DNA of 37,852 nt from Burkholderia ambifaria (GCF_001443045.1 NZ_LKPJ01000022.1:3100-40951); one strand, 5' to 3'. Shown: positions 16,489 through 25,127, counted from the first letter of the stretch. The notes: a model not told the origin generated them from the sequence alone. A program made the numbers and translations.

Positions 16489-18825
16489 TTACATCCCCCG
16501 TCGGCGCGCGGCGATTCTCTGCAGCACGCTGAACACGCCGAGCGCGAGCAACAGCCCCGCGACGACGCCGACCACGCCGAGCACGACCGGATGCCGCGCC
16601 GCGTGCGTCCACACGCGCGCATACCACGGCACGAAGCCGACCACGTACGGCTCGCCGACGCGCAGGCTGTCGACCTGCCCCGGCCGCACCAGCGCGAGGT
16701 CGCCCTGCAACTGCGACACGAGGCCCGGCTTCTGGAATACGTCGAGCAGGTCGGCCAGGCGCGCCTGGTCGGTCGCCGTCAGTGCGACGACGCTGCGGCC
16801 GTGGCTGCCCGGCAGCTCGAAGCCGGCGAGCGCGGCAAGCGAGCCCGTCTGTTCGATATGCGCGCTGCCGTCGGCCATGCCGATGCCGTTGCGCCAGCGC
16901 TCCTTCACCGAGAAAGCGACGCGCGTCGTGCCCGTGCCGGGCTGCTGGTCGATCGACAGCGGCAGCGCCGCACGCCAGCGCGACAGCAGCGGCGACGCGG
17001 GCGAGCCGTCGATCACGAGCAGGTCCTTGCGGCCCGCGAGCGCCGCGACGTCGCCGGGCCGCGCGACCTGCACGCGCAGCGCCGGGAAGCCGGTCCACTG
17101 GCCCATGTGGCCGAGCATCGTCAGGTAGGCTTCGAGCTCCTGCGGCGACGGCCGGTCGGGGATCACGACGGCCGTCTGCGACAGGTCGGCGTAGCGCGTA
17201 AACGGGAAGCCGCTGTTCGCGAAGAACGCGAGGTTCGGCAATTGCGCGTAGTGGACGAAGTGCGAGAAGTCGATCGTCGAATCGGGATCGATCGCCGCGC
17301 GCTGCGGCTCGGTCGCGGTGCTCGAGCAGAGCCCCGTCTTCTGCGAATCGAGCGTGAAGCGGAACTGCAGCTGGTTGCCGCTGCCGACGCGGAACGCCGG
17401 AATGTCGACATCGCTCGTCACGCGCCCTTCCGGCACCGACAGCAGCGGCAGCTGCATGCGCCCGCGCGCATCTTCCGCATGGGCCGGCCCGAGCCGGTAC
17501 GACTTCACGAGCTGGTCGTTGATCTCGACGGCGAGCGTCGAGTTGTCCTGCACGGTCGGCGCCGTATAGCGGTAGCGCAGCGTGATCGGCACGCCCGAGC
17601 CGTTCCACGAATGGAGATCGGCCGGCACGCGCAGGTTCAGGCGGATCGCGTCGGGCGACGTGCCGCGCACCTCGAGTTCGCGCGGATCCGACACCAGCTC
17701 GCGGAACGTGATCGGCCGGTTCACCGGCAGCCAGCGCGGCGCATCGTACGGCTTGCGCGGCGCGCCGAGATCGACGTGCGCAACCGTCGCCGCCGGGCCC
17801 GACAGCGCCGCTCGGCCGAGCACGAGCGTCGCGACCGCGTCGTCGACCTCGGCCGCCGTGCGGCCCGTCACGACCAGCAGCTTGCGGCCCGGCGCAGCCG
17901 GGTTGTCGGCAACGGCGAGCAACGGGCCGTTGACCGACGGCAGCGCGAGGCCGGCCGGCAGGGTCGCGGCCGTGCCGATCACCACCGCCTGGTCGTCGGC
18001 CGGCAGCGTCGCCGCGACCGGGAAGCGCGCCTGCCGGTAGTCGGCCTGCGCGCCGAACCACGACGCGAGCACCCCGGCGCTGCGCAGCGTCGCCGAATCG
18101 GGCGACGCCGGCAGCACGAACGGCAGCCGCAGCAGCCCGTTGTCGCGCCGATCGAAGAACGGCGCGGGCAGCAGTGCGAGATCGTTCGGCAGGCGTACCG
18201 GCGATTCGTCGAGGATCAGCTCGCTCGTCGGGCTCACGTCGGCCCACAGCGCCGAGTTCGACGGGTCCTCGCAGTGATCGAGCGAGTAATGCGCGATCAG
18301 GCGCAAGCCGATCTGGTTGAAATCGGAGAAGTAGCGCGGATCGATCGGGATGTCCTGCGTGACCGTCCGGCCCGCACGCGTCGCGTCGAACGGGACGGTC
18401 GTGACCACCTCGCCGTTGACCGACACCTTCAGGTGCGACATCGGGAACACGAGCGACGGCGAATACGCGTAGGTCAGGCGCAGCCGCGCGCCGGTGACCA
18501 CGCGATCGAGCCGCACGCCCGCGTTGATCGTGCGCGCGTCGTCGGCACCGCGCAGGCGCACCGGGTCGAATGCGCCGAGCGACGCGAACGGTAGGCGCAA
18601 AGTCGTCGCCGGCAGGCCGGCGGACGCGGAAGTACCGGTGGCGCCCGGCGCGGCGGCGAGCGTCGGCACGGCCGCGCCGCTGGCGAGCGCCGGCGCGCCC
18701 GGACCGTCGACGGACGCCGAAGCGGCGGCCGGCACCGCCGGCATCGGCGCGGCCGACAGCGCGGCCGCATGGAGCGCGCCGAACGCGGCGACCGACAGGA
18801 CGAACAACGACGTGGCCGGCTTCAT
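16489..18825 (-). CDS. bcsB: BcsB, periplasmic cellulose synthase regulatory subunit
   Basis: A 778-residue membrane-anchored periplasmic partner of BcsA, needed for polymerisation and for guiding the glucan to BcsC. An N-terminal signal peptide (1-26) is followed by a Pro/Ala/Ser-rich linker. The carbohydrate-binding and flavodoxin-like repeats start near residue 75, with conserved-looking stretches such as HYSLDHCEDPSNSALWADV, typical of BcsB. A C-terminal membrane anchor covers about 745-768 (VVLGVVGVVAGLLLALGVFSV). Length matches E. coli BcsB. It is the first gene of the operon, with GGAG (minus-strand complement of 18832-18835) seven bases before the ATG. Confidence 0.96.
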   Translation of the reverse strand: MKPATSLFVLSVAAFGALHAAALSAAPMPAVPAAASASVDGPGAPALASGAAVPTLAAAPGATGTSASAGLPATTLRLPFASLGAFDPVRLRGADDARTINAGVRLDRVVTGARLRLTYAYSPSLVFPMSHLKVSVNGEVVTTVPFDATRAGRTVTQDIPIDPRYFSDFNQIGLRLIAHYSLDHCEDPSNSALWADVSPTSELILDESPVRLPNDLALLPAPFFDRRDNGLLRLPFVLPASPDSATLRSAGVLASWFGAQADYRQARFPVAATLPADDQAVVIGTAATLPAGLALPSVNGPLLAVADNPAAPGRKLLVVTGRTAAEVDDAVATLVLGRAALSGPAATVAHVDLGAPRKPYDAPRWLPVNRPITFRELVSDPRELEVRGTSPDAIRLNLRVPADLHSWNGSGVPITLRYRYTAPTVQDNSTLAVEINDQLVKSYRLGPAHAEDARGRMQLPLLSVPEGRVTSDVDIPAFRVGSGNQLQFRFTLDSQKTGLCSSTATEPQRAAIDPDSTIDFSHFVHYAQLPNLAFFANSGFPFTRYADLSQTAVVIPDRPSPQELEAYLTMLGHMGQWTGFPALRVQVARPGDVAALAGRKDLLVIDGSPASPLLSRWRAALPLSIDQQPGTGTTRVAFSVKERWRNGIGMADGSAHIEQTGSLAALAGFELPGSHGRSVVALTATDQARLADLLDVFQKPGLVSQLQGDLALVRPGQVDSLRVGEPYVVGFVPWYARVWTHAARHPVVLGVVGVVAGLLLALGVFSVLQRIAARRRGM

Positions 18826-19299
18826 GCGCGGCTCCGCATCGGCGTGATCATCCGGTCGTCAAGCGCATCGCGATCGATGCGCGTAAAGCAGCTATGCCCG
18901 TGAGTGCACATCCCCACTGCTTCCTCTCATGTATGTCTGGCTCTGGCCTGAATGCAATTATCGAAACGACGCGGCGGATTCTTGTGCAGCCAGTTCGTCG
19001 TACTACGCGCCTGCCACCCGCGCTCGCTCATTCGTCACACTATCTCAAAAATAGGACAAAACTTACCCTGATTCGGGATAGCGAAGCGAAAAAAACTCAA
19101 TTCGGTCGGAAATGCCGCGCGCCGCAATTGAATGGCAAGAATTACGTCGTTGCTGGCGGCCGGGCCGCCCGGCATACTGCCGGGCCGACCGGACAGCGTG
19201 CGACCTGTTGCGGGCCGCCGGAACGCGCTGCCGCGTGAGCGGCGCGTATGCTACCGCAAGCCCGCGCTTCGCGCCGCGTTTTCTTGATGGAAAACTGAC
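18826..19299. promoter_or_regulatory. Divergent control region between bcsB and the GGDEF gene
   Basis: A 474-bp non-coding region, the only sizeable gap upstream of the cellulose operon, so it must hold the bcs promoter (leftward) and the diguanylate cyclase promoter (rightward). Its centre (about 18940-19140) is clearly AT-richer than the surroundings, with A/T runs near 19047-19060 and 19087-19098. Closer to the GGDEF gene there is a perfect 8-bp inverted repeat with a 3-bp spacer (GCCCGGCA at 19167-19174, TGCCGGGC at 19178-19185). No sigma-54 or clear sigma-70 box was recognised, and no coding sequence is apparent. Confidence 0.55.
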
Positions 19300-20322
19300 T
19301 TGGATCAAATCTCCGACACCGCCACCCCGTCTTCCGACACGCTGTTGCGCATCATCGCCGCGCAGACCGAGATCGCGAAACTCGGCCTCGATCTCGGCAG
19401 TGTGATGGCTTACGTGACCGAGCAGGTGCCGCAACTCACGGGCGCGAGCGGCGCGGCGGTCGAGTTCGCCGAAGGCGACGACATGGTGTACCGCGCCGCG
19501 TCGGGCTCCGCCGCCGGGATGCTCGGGCTGCGGCTGCGCCGCTCGGGCAGCCTGTCTGGCCTGTGCGTGACGCGCGGCGAACTGCTGCGCTGCACGGATT
19601 CGGAGACCGACCCTCGCGTCGATCGCGACGCGTGCCGCCGGGTCGGGCTGCGCTCGATGCTGGTGATGCCGCTCACCCATGCGGACACGACGGTGGGCGT
19701 GCTGAAGGTAATGTCGCCGGACGTCGACGGCTTCTCGGCCGCCGATGCCGGTACGCTGCGGCTCACGGCCGACCTGATCGCCGCCGCGATGTTCCACGCG
19801 GCGCGCAACGAGGCCAACGAGCTGTACCTGCGCGCGACGCACGATGCGCTCACCGGCCTGCCGAACCGCGCGCTGTTCTACGATCGCCTGCGCCAGTCGA
19901 TGCACACGGCGCTGCGCGCGAACGGCCGGCTCGGCATCCTCAACATCGACATGGACGGGCTCAAGCCGATCAACGACGGCCACGGCCACCGCGCGGGCGA
20001 CGCCGCGCTGCGCGAGATCGCCACACGGATGCTCGGCGCCGTGCGGCGCTCGGATACGGTGGCGCGGGTGGGCGGCGACGAGTTCGCGGTGATCCTGCCG
20101 AACGTCGGCAGCCGCGGCGACGTCGACGCGCAACGCGCACGGCTCGCCCGGCAGGTCGGCGAGCCGTTCGAATTCGAGGGGCATCCGCTGCGGCTTGGCG
20201 TCAGTGTCGGCGTCGCGATGCTGCCCGACGACGGTACCGACATGAACGCGCTGATCGAGCATGCGGACCAGGCGATGTACGAGGTGAAGCGCACGCGCAC
20301 GCAGCGGGCGGGGCACGCGTGA
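19300..20322 (+). CDS. GAF-GGDEF diguanylate cyclase
   Basis: A 340-residue cytoplasmic signalling enzyme expected to convert two GTP to c-di-GMP. A GAF sensory domain covers about residues 13-168 and a GGDEF domain about 175-335. The active site is intact: RVGGDEFAV with GGDEF at 258-262, plus DALTGLPNR at its start and NIDMDGLKPINDGHGH. An inhibitory I-site RxxD is present (R249-D252, five residues before GGDEF). The start is TTG at 19300: an in-frame stop at 19285 excludes anything earlier and a GGAAA lies about six bases upstream, while the next ATG would cut into the GAF domain. It is divergent from bcsB, so a local role in cellulose control is plausible but inferred. Confidence 0.92.
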   Translation: MDQISDTATPSSDTLLRIIAAQTEIAKLGLDLGSVMAYVTEQVPQLTGASGAAVEFAEGDDMVYRAASGSAAGMLGLRLRRSGSLSGLCVTRGELLRCTDSETDPRVDRDACRRVGLRSMLVMPLTHADTTVGVLKVMSPDVDGFSAADAGTLRLTADLIAAAMFHAARNEANELYLRATHDALTGLPNRALFYDRLRQSMHTALRANGRLGILNIDMDGLKPINDGHGHRAGDAALREIATRMLGAVRRSDTVARVGGDEFAVILPNVGSRGDVDAQRARLARQVGEPFEFEGHPLRLGVSVGVAMLPDDGTDMNALIEHADQAMYEVKRTRTQRAGHA

Positions 20323-20377
20323 TGCGCGACGCGCACCGCGTCCGGCCACCGGGGCCGCCCAGGCCGCGCACGCGCGG

Positions 20378-20833
20378 CTAACCGACCTGCGGTACCGCGA
20401 TCGCCAACCCGACCACGATCCACTGCACGATCGCGACCAGCACGCCCGCACGGCACAGCCCCACCGCGCCGCGCACGCGCGCGTCGAGCGCGCGCCCTGC
20501 CTTCCCCCCATCGATCCAGCCGAGATCGGCGAGCGCGCGATCGAGCGCGGCGAGCTCGTCGTCGACCGACGCATCGCCCGACGCCGCCCGCGCCAGCGTG
20601 GCGAACAGCCGCCGGTCGATCTCGATGCGCACCGCATACCACAGCGCGGCAATCCCCGACCCGGTGCTGACCACGGCCAGCAGCACGCGCGCGATCGTCG
20701 CCGGCGCCCAGCCCGACGCGATCCACCAACCCGCGCCGGCCGCGGCCAGCGCGGCCGCGATCGCCCATGCGCCTGCATCGAGCGCACCGCGCGCCGCGGC
20801 GATCCGGAACGGTGCGGACGGGTCGCGCATCAT
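20378..20833 (-). CDS. Small three-helix membrane protein of unknown function
   Basis: A 151-residue protein with hydrophobic helices at about 21-42, 45-67 and 125-147. A charged stretch between the last two (residues 70-122) includes SVDDELAALDRALADLGW. I do not recognise a family. The start overlaps the stop of the PAP2-phosphatase gene (ATGA at 20830-20833), so it is probably translated with it and is the last member of the leftward lipid-enzyme arm. An ATG one codon later is equally possible. Base composition matches its neighbours. The coupling suggests a membrane partner of the lipid enzymes, but this is inference. Confidence 0.72.
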   Translation of the reverse strand: MMRDPSAPFRIAAARGALDAGAWAIAAALAAAGAGWWIASGWAPATIARVLLAVVSTGSGIAALWYAVRIEIDRRLFATLARAASGDASVDDELAALDRALADLGWIDGGKAGRALDARVRGAVGLCRAGVLVAIVQWIVVGLAIAVPQVG

Positions 20834-22239
20834 GGCCCTCCCGTTGCGCGACGGCGGTCGATCCAGTCCTGCAGCACGGCCACGCCGTCGTCCGACCATA
20901 CCGCGTGCGGCCGCACCGCCCGTACCGCCGCGAGTGCGTCGCGCGCGTCGCCGAGCCCGCGCCGCGCGGCGAGCCACGCGGCCGCGCACAACACGCTGCG
21001 CCCGTAGCCGAGCGCGCAGCAGACCAGCACGTCGCGCCCTTCGGCATGCAGGCGTTCGAGCGCCGCGACGGCCGCCGCGAGTTGCGCGGGCGTGGGCGCG
21101 ACGAGGTCGAGTTGCGGCACCGCCGCATACGCGAGAGACGCGTCGGCCGCGGCCCAGCGCGGCATCTCGGCCGTCAGGTCGACGAGCGCCGTAAAGCCGT
21201 GGCGCCGCACGTCGCGCGTGGTCGGCGTGCGGCCGATCGACACGCGTTCGTCGATCCGCACCGGCGCCGGCTGCCGGAACGTCCATAGCCGCGAATTAAC
21301 GAACGCACCGGCGATCGTCGGTGCGAGCAGCCAGCGGACGAATACCGGGAAGCGGCCCGCCTCGTCCTTCTGGAACGCACCGGGCGCCCCGCGCCGGTAG
21401 ATCCATGCGACGCACGCGAGCGCCAGCGCGCCCCACCCGGCGGCCAACGCCCAGCCCGGTGCACGCGACACGCAGTCAAGCGCCGCGAGCGCGACCGGCG
21501 CCGCGCCGAGCGCGTAGCGGCGCGCGAGCGCACGGCCGGCGGCGGACGGCGAGCCGACGGCACCCGGCAACCGCCCCGCGGCGTCGCGCAACGGAAACAG
21601 GAACAGCGCCAGGCAGCCGACGGCCGCGCCGGTCGGCACGTCGATCGCATGATGCTGGTAGGTCGTCAGCACCGACACGCCGATCGCCGCGAACCACAGA
21701 TGCAGCACGATGCGCGCGGCCGTGCCGCGCAGCTGCTTCGCATAGACGGCCCACAGCACGACGAGCAGGCCGATGTGCAGCGACGGCGCCTGGTTGAACG
21801 GCTTGTCGAACCCCATCAGCAGCGTGAACAGCGCGCCTGCCACGCCGCCCGCGGCGGGCCGCTCGAAGCCGAAACGCAGCGGCCAGGCGATGAAGCATGC
21901 GACCGAGATCAGCTGCACGGTCAACAGCCGCTTCACGTGATCGAGCAGGTCGTCGCGGCGGGTCCAGAAGAGGAACGACAGCGCGTACAGCAGGTCGATC
22001 GACCAGTACGGCACGATGGACCACGGCACGAACGGAATCGCGTGTTCCCAGCCGAACGCGAAGGTCGGCACTTCGGCGCGGCGCGCGGCGAGCCAGTTCG
22101 CGAAACCGTACGTGGAGAAGAACACCGCGCCCATCGCCGCGAGCCAGCCGACGCGCAGCGCGAACGACGCGTCGCGCGCGCCGGCCGCCGGCTCGGCCAA
22201 ACCCCCACCCGCGCCCGCGCCGCCGCCGAGCGCGCTCAC
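20830..22239 (-). CDS. ynbD: YnbD-like PAP2 phosphatase / dual-specificity phosphatase fusion
   Basis: A 469-residue membrane protein with two phosphatase modules. The N-terminal part (about 25-285) has several helices with a PAP2-type active site: APSLHIG (S153, H155) and YQHHAIDV (H196-H197, D200). The C-terminal cytosolic domain (about 325-465) is a dual-specificity/tyrosine-phosphatase module with a CX5R loop, C408 to R414 in CCALGYGRS; the residue before the nucleophile is Cys instead of the usual His. The layout matches E. coli YnbD. The start is GTG at 22239, overlapping the ynbC stop (GTGA); the stop overlaps the next gene. A lipid phosphate is the likely substrate, by family and context. 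Confidence 0.87.
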   Translation of the reverse strand: MSALGGGAGAGGGLAEPAAGARDASFALRVGWLAAMGAVFFSTYGFANWLAARRAEVPTFAFGWEHAIPFVPWSIVPYWSIDLLYALSFLFWTRRDDLLDHVKRLLTVQLISVACFIAWPLRFGFERPAAGGVAGALFTLLMGFDKPFNQAPSLHIGLLVVLWAVYAKQLRGTAARIVLHLWFAAIGVSVLTTYQHHAIDVPTGAAVGCLALFLFPLRDAAGRLPGAVGSPSAAGRALARRYALGAAPVALAALDCVSRAPGWALAAGWGALALACVAWIYRRGAPGAFQKDEAGRFPVFVRWLLAPTIAGAFVNSRLWTFRQPAPVRIDERVSIGRTPTTRDVRRHGFTALVDLTAEMPRWAAADASLAYAAVPQLDLVAPTPAQLAAAVAALERLHAEGRDVLVCCALGYGRSVLCAAAWLAARRGLGDARDALAAVRAVRPHAVWSDDGVAVLQDWIDRRRATGGP

Positions 22240-24005
22240 GACGCGTCGACCCGCTGCGCGAGACTGACCGTGAAGATGCCCATCGCGTCGATGCGCTGGT
22301 CGAGCTTGCGGAAACCGGCGCGCGCGACGAGCTCGTCCATCTCGGCCTGCGAGCGGCGGCGCATCACCCAGGTCGCGTCGCCGCGGTGATTGTTCAGCGT
22401 GCGCGCGATGAATTCGAGCTGCGGATGCCACGGCTGCCCCGTGTAGACGAGATAGCCGCCGGGCGGCACGGCCTGCGCGAGCCCGCGCAGCGAGCGCTCG
22501 ATCAGTGCGTTCTCGCCGAACAGCTCATACAGCCCCGACACGATCGCGAGCGTCGGGCGCGGCTCGAGCGCCGCGAGCGACGCCTCGTCGAACGCGTCGC
22601 CGCGCTCGAAGCGCGCGATCGGCTCGAGGCCGCGCTGCGCGATCAGCACGCGCCCGGCCTCGACGTTCGGCGGACTGTAGTCGCGCAGCGTGATGTCGTC
22701 GGGCGCCGCGCCGTCGCGCTCGGCGGCCGTCGCGATCGCGTCGAGCACGTAGCGTCCGTGCCCGGCCGCGATGTCGACGATCCGCACGGGTTCGCCATGG
22801 CCGCGCAGCCGGCCGATCGCCGCGCCGATCAGCTCCTGCAGATGCACCTTGCGCTGACGGATGCCGACCCAGCCCGGCGAATCGAGATAGGTGCGGTCGA
22901 TCAGCGCGCCGACGCCAAGCCGGCCCTGCGCGCGGTTGCGGTACACGTAGTCGAGCGTCGAGCCCGAATCGAAGCCGAGCCGCAGCCCGAGCGCGATGCC
23001 GTCGGACAGCGCGCCGCCGGCCTTCAGCCCTGCACGCGTGATCGCCCAGTACGCGCGTGCGAACGGGTTCGCGGGCGGCCGGCCGAGCGCCGTGTATTCG
23101 TCATGGAACGCGCCGCGCCGGTCGGCGTCGGCCAGCGACACACGCGGGCTCGGCGTATCGAACTCGCGCAGCACGAACGTGCGCAGCGGCGCGAGCGCCT
23201 GCGCGCGGTCGCGCTCGCCGAGCGTGTCGTGGTAGAAGCCGGGCAGCACGATGCGCTCCTTGCGCGCGGCGCCGAGCCGCTCGAAGAAGCTGTCCTGCGG
23301 GCCGCGATGCACGACCCAGTCGGCGCCCGAGATCAGCACTTGTGTCGGCACGGTGATCGCGGCCGCATCGGCGACGATCCGCTTCGCGGTGTCGTGCAGG
23401 TCGAGCAGCATGTTGACGGCGATCGGCCGCGTGATCAGCGGATCGGCCGCATAGCTCGCGATCCGTTCGGGGTCGTGCGTGAGGAATTTCGGCTTCACGT
23501 AGCTGTTCACGTAGAACAGTCCGCGCAGCTTGTGCATCAGCCGCAGCCCAGGCCGCGCGAACGGTACGTAGAGCTTGATGTGGAACGCCGGCGACGCGAC
23601 CACGAGGCAGCGGATCGGCGGTGCGTAATCGTGTACCCAGGTGGCGGCGAGCACCGCGCCGACACTCTGCCCGACGACGGCCATGTCCTCGATCGCGATG
23701 CCGTGCAGGTCGCGGATATGCTCGACGAAGGTCTGCAGGTCGCGCACCGACGCGGCCGCGCTCGGGCTGTAGCCGCGCGCGCCGGGCGAGCGGCCGTGGC
23801 CGCGCGCATCCCACGCGAAGAACGCGAAGTCCGGCAGGTCGAGCTCGTCGACGAGGTGCGCGACGCGCGCCGAATGTTCGTGGCCGCGATGCAGCAGCAC
23901 GATCGCGCCGCGGCAGCGCGGGCCCGTCGCGGGCCAGTGACGATAGAACAGCGTTTCGCCGTCGTGCGTGATGAAGTCGGCCTCGCGGGCCATGCGTGCG
24001 CTCAT
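22236..24005 (-). CDS. ynbC: YnbC-like alpha/beta hydrolase - SAM methyltransferase fusion
   Basis: A 589-residue two-domain protein. The first domain (about 8-285) is a serine hydrolase of the monoacylglycerol-lipase type, with the nucleophile elbow VVGQSVGAV (S114), the acid D229 in SGADWVV and the base H259 in GFYHD. The second (about 370-585) is a class I methyltransferase-like fold with the SAM motif RIVDIAAGHGRYVLDA (D411, G415, G417). E. coli YnbC has the same fusion. ATG 24005 was chosen because a GAGAA lies just upstream; an in-frame ATG at 24035 would add ten basic residues. It precedes ynbD with a GTGA overlap. Substrate unknown; an acyl-lipid is inferred from the cluster. Confidence 0.87.
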   Translation of the reverse strand: MSARMAREADFITHDGETLFYRHWPATGPRCRGAIVLLHRGHEHSARVAHLVDELDLPDFAFFAWDARGHGRSPGARGYSPSAAASVRDLQTFVEHIRDLHGIAIEDMAVVGQSVGAVLAATWVHDYAPPIRCLVVASPAFHIKLYVPFARPGLRLMHKLRGLFYVNSYVKPKFLTHDPERIASYAADPLITRPIAVNMLLDLHDTAKRIVADAAAITVPTQVLISGADWVVHRGPQDSFFERLGAARKERIVLPGFYHDTLGERDRAQALAPLRTFVLREFDTPSPRVSLADADRRGAFHDEYTALGRPPANPFARAYWAITRAGLKAGGALSDGIALGLRLGFDSGSTLDYVYRNRAQGRLGVGALIDRTYLDSPGWVGIRQRKVHLQELIGAAIGRLRGHGEPVRIVDIAAGHGRYVLDAIATAAERDGAAPDDITLRDYSPPNVEAGRVLIAQRGLEPIARFERGDAFDEASLAALEPRPTLAIVSGLYELFGENALIERSLRGLAQAVPPGGYLVYTGQPWHPQLEFIARTLNNHRGDATWVMRRRSQAEMDELVARAGFRKLDQRIDAMGIFTVSLAQRVDAS

Positions 24006-24072
24006 GCGTTTCTCTCGTTTCGTTATTCGAATCATGCGGCACCGCCCTTCGGCGCCGGTCCGGCTGCGACCG

Positions 24073-24678
24073 TCAGCCGCCCGCTTCGGCGACGCCGGCC
24101 TGCACGCGCCGCACCACCGTCACGATCGACAGCACGATCAGCACACGCCACAGCCATGCGGCGACGCTGCCGACCGGCAGACCGAAGCCGATCCACAGCG
24201 CGAACGCGCCGAGCGCAAGCGCGCGATCGCTCTTGCCGAACGGGCCGTCGTAGCGGCGCGTCGCGCCGGCGAGCGGGCCAATCAGCCCCGCGCATTCGAC
24301 GATGACCGCCGTCAGCGCGAACAGCCAGACGTCTGTCGGCGCGAACGCGGGAATCGCGAGGAACGGCAGCACCAGCGCGACATCGGACACGACGTCGCCG
24401 AGCTCGTTCAGGTAGGCGCCGAGCGTGCTCTTCTGCCCGTGCTCGCGCGCGAGCATGCCGTCGATCGCATTGAGCGCCATCCGCACGAACAGCCAGATCG
24501 GGATCAGCAGGAACAGCACGCGGGCGAACACGCCGAGCCCCGCGAGCGCGCCGACGACGATCGAGCCGCCGGCCGCGAACAGCGTGACCTGGTTGGCGGT
24601 GACGCCGCGTTCGGCAAGCGAATCCGCGAGCGGACGCAGACGGTTCTGGAATTTCGGTTTGAGTGCGTAAAGGCTCAT
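24073..24678 (-). CDS. ynbA: YnbA-like CDP-alcohol phosphatidyltransferase
   Basis: A 201-residue integral membrane enzyme of the CDP-alcohol phosphatidyltransferase superfamily, which joins a CDP-linked lipid to an alcohol. The core motif runs from residue 70 to 95: NAIDGMLAR, eight residues, G87, then NELGD. Compared with the consensus DxxDGxxAR...GxxxDxxxD, the first and third Asp are Asn (N70, N91), while D73 and D95 remain. E. coli YnbA, from memory, has the same Asn residues and a similar FGKSDRAL stretch. ATG 24678 gives MSLYALKPKFQ, matching the YnbA N-terminus; an ATG seven codons earlier is less likely. About 67 bp separate it from ynbC. The alcohol acceptor is unknown. Confidence 0.88.
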   Translation of the reverse strand: MSLYALKPKFQNRLRPLADSLAERGVTANQVTLFAAGGSIVVGALAGLGVFARVLFLLIPIWLFVRMALNAIDGMLAREHGQKSTLGAYLNELGDVVSDVALVLPFLAIPAFAPTDVWLFALTAVIVECAGLIGPLAGATRRYDGPFGKSDRALALGAFALWIGFGLPVGSVAAWLWRVLIVLSIVTVVRRVQAGVAEAGG

Positions 24679-25127
24679 CGTTTTATTGGTTCGGCACATT
24701 CGGACACGTTTCCAGCCGCCATGCCCCGGGCGGCGCCACCACCCGAGGCGGCTGACAGGTGGTCGTAATCGTCGCCGAGCGGCCCCGACGCGTCAAGCCG
24801 CGGCCCGCTTCGCGCCGCGCCGCTCAATCTGGTGTTTTTGACGGAAACTCGCGATAATCCGCTGGCTCGTGAACGCAGCAATTCATTCGAACTGTGACCG
24901 GGCGCTCGTGCAACAGCCGATTATCACGCCGCCGACCGGCGCTTTTGCCGCGACGCAACGTCCGCGGCGAGTCGTCCGATCATCGCGGCCCTGCGACAGG
25001 CAGCCACGAATTTGAAAAAACTTAAACAATGGCCGTCCGGCGCGCATCCTGCCGCGCCGGCATTCCGGGATTCCGCCCGCCGCGCGTGCGCGGCGGCGCG
25101 AACATGCACGCAGGAGGCGCCGCGCCG
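24679..25127. promoter_or_regulatory. Divergent region between the two arms of the lipid-enzyme cluster
   Basis: A 449-bp gap between the leftward ynbA arm and the rightward acyltransferase arm. It presumably holds both promoters. There is an AT-richer patch around 24832-24862 containing TTGACG and GATAAT, but they are only nine bases apart, too close for a sigma-70 promoter. A second patch (25010-25030) has A and T runs. The last 100 bp form an open frame in front of the acyltransferase but look like leader sequence. Confidence 0.45.

Noticed and set aside
24832..24862. TTGACG and GATAAT close together, like a sigma-70 promoter.
   Set aside because: The boxes are only nine bases apart instead of about 17, so they cannot serve as a pair.
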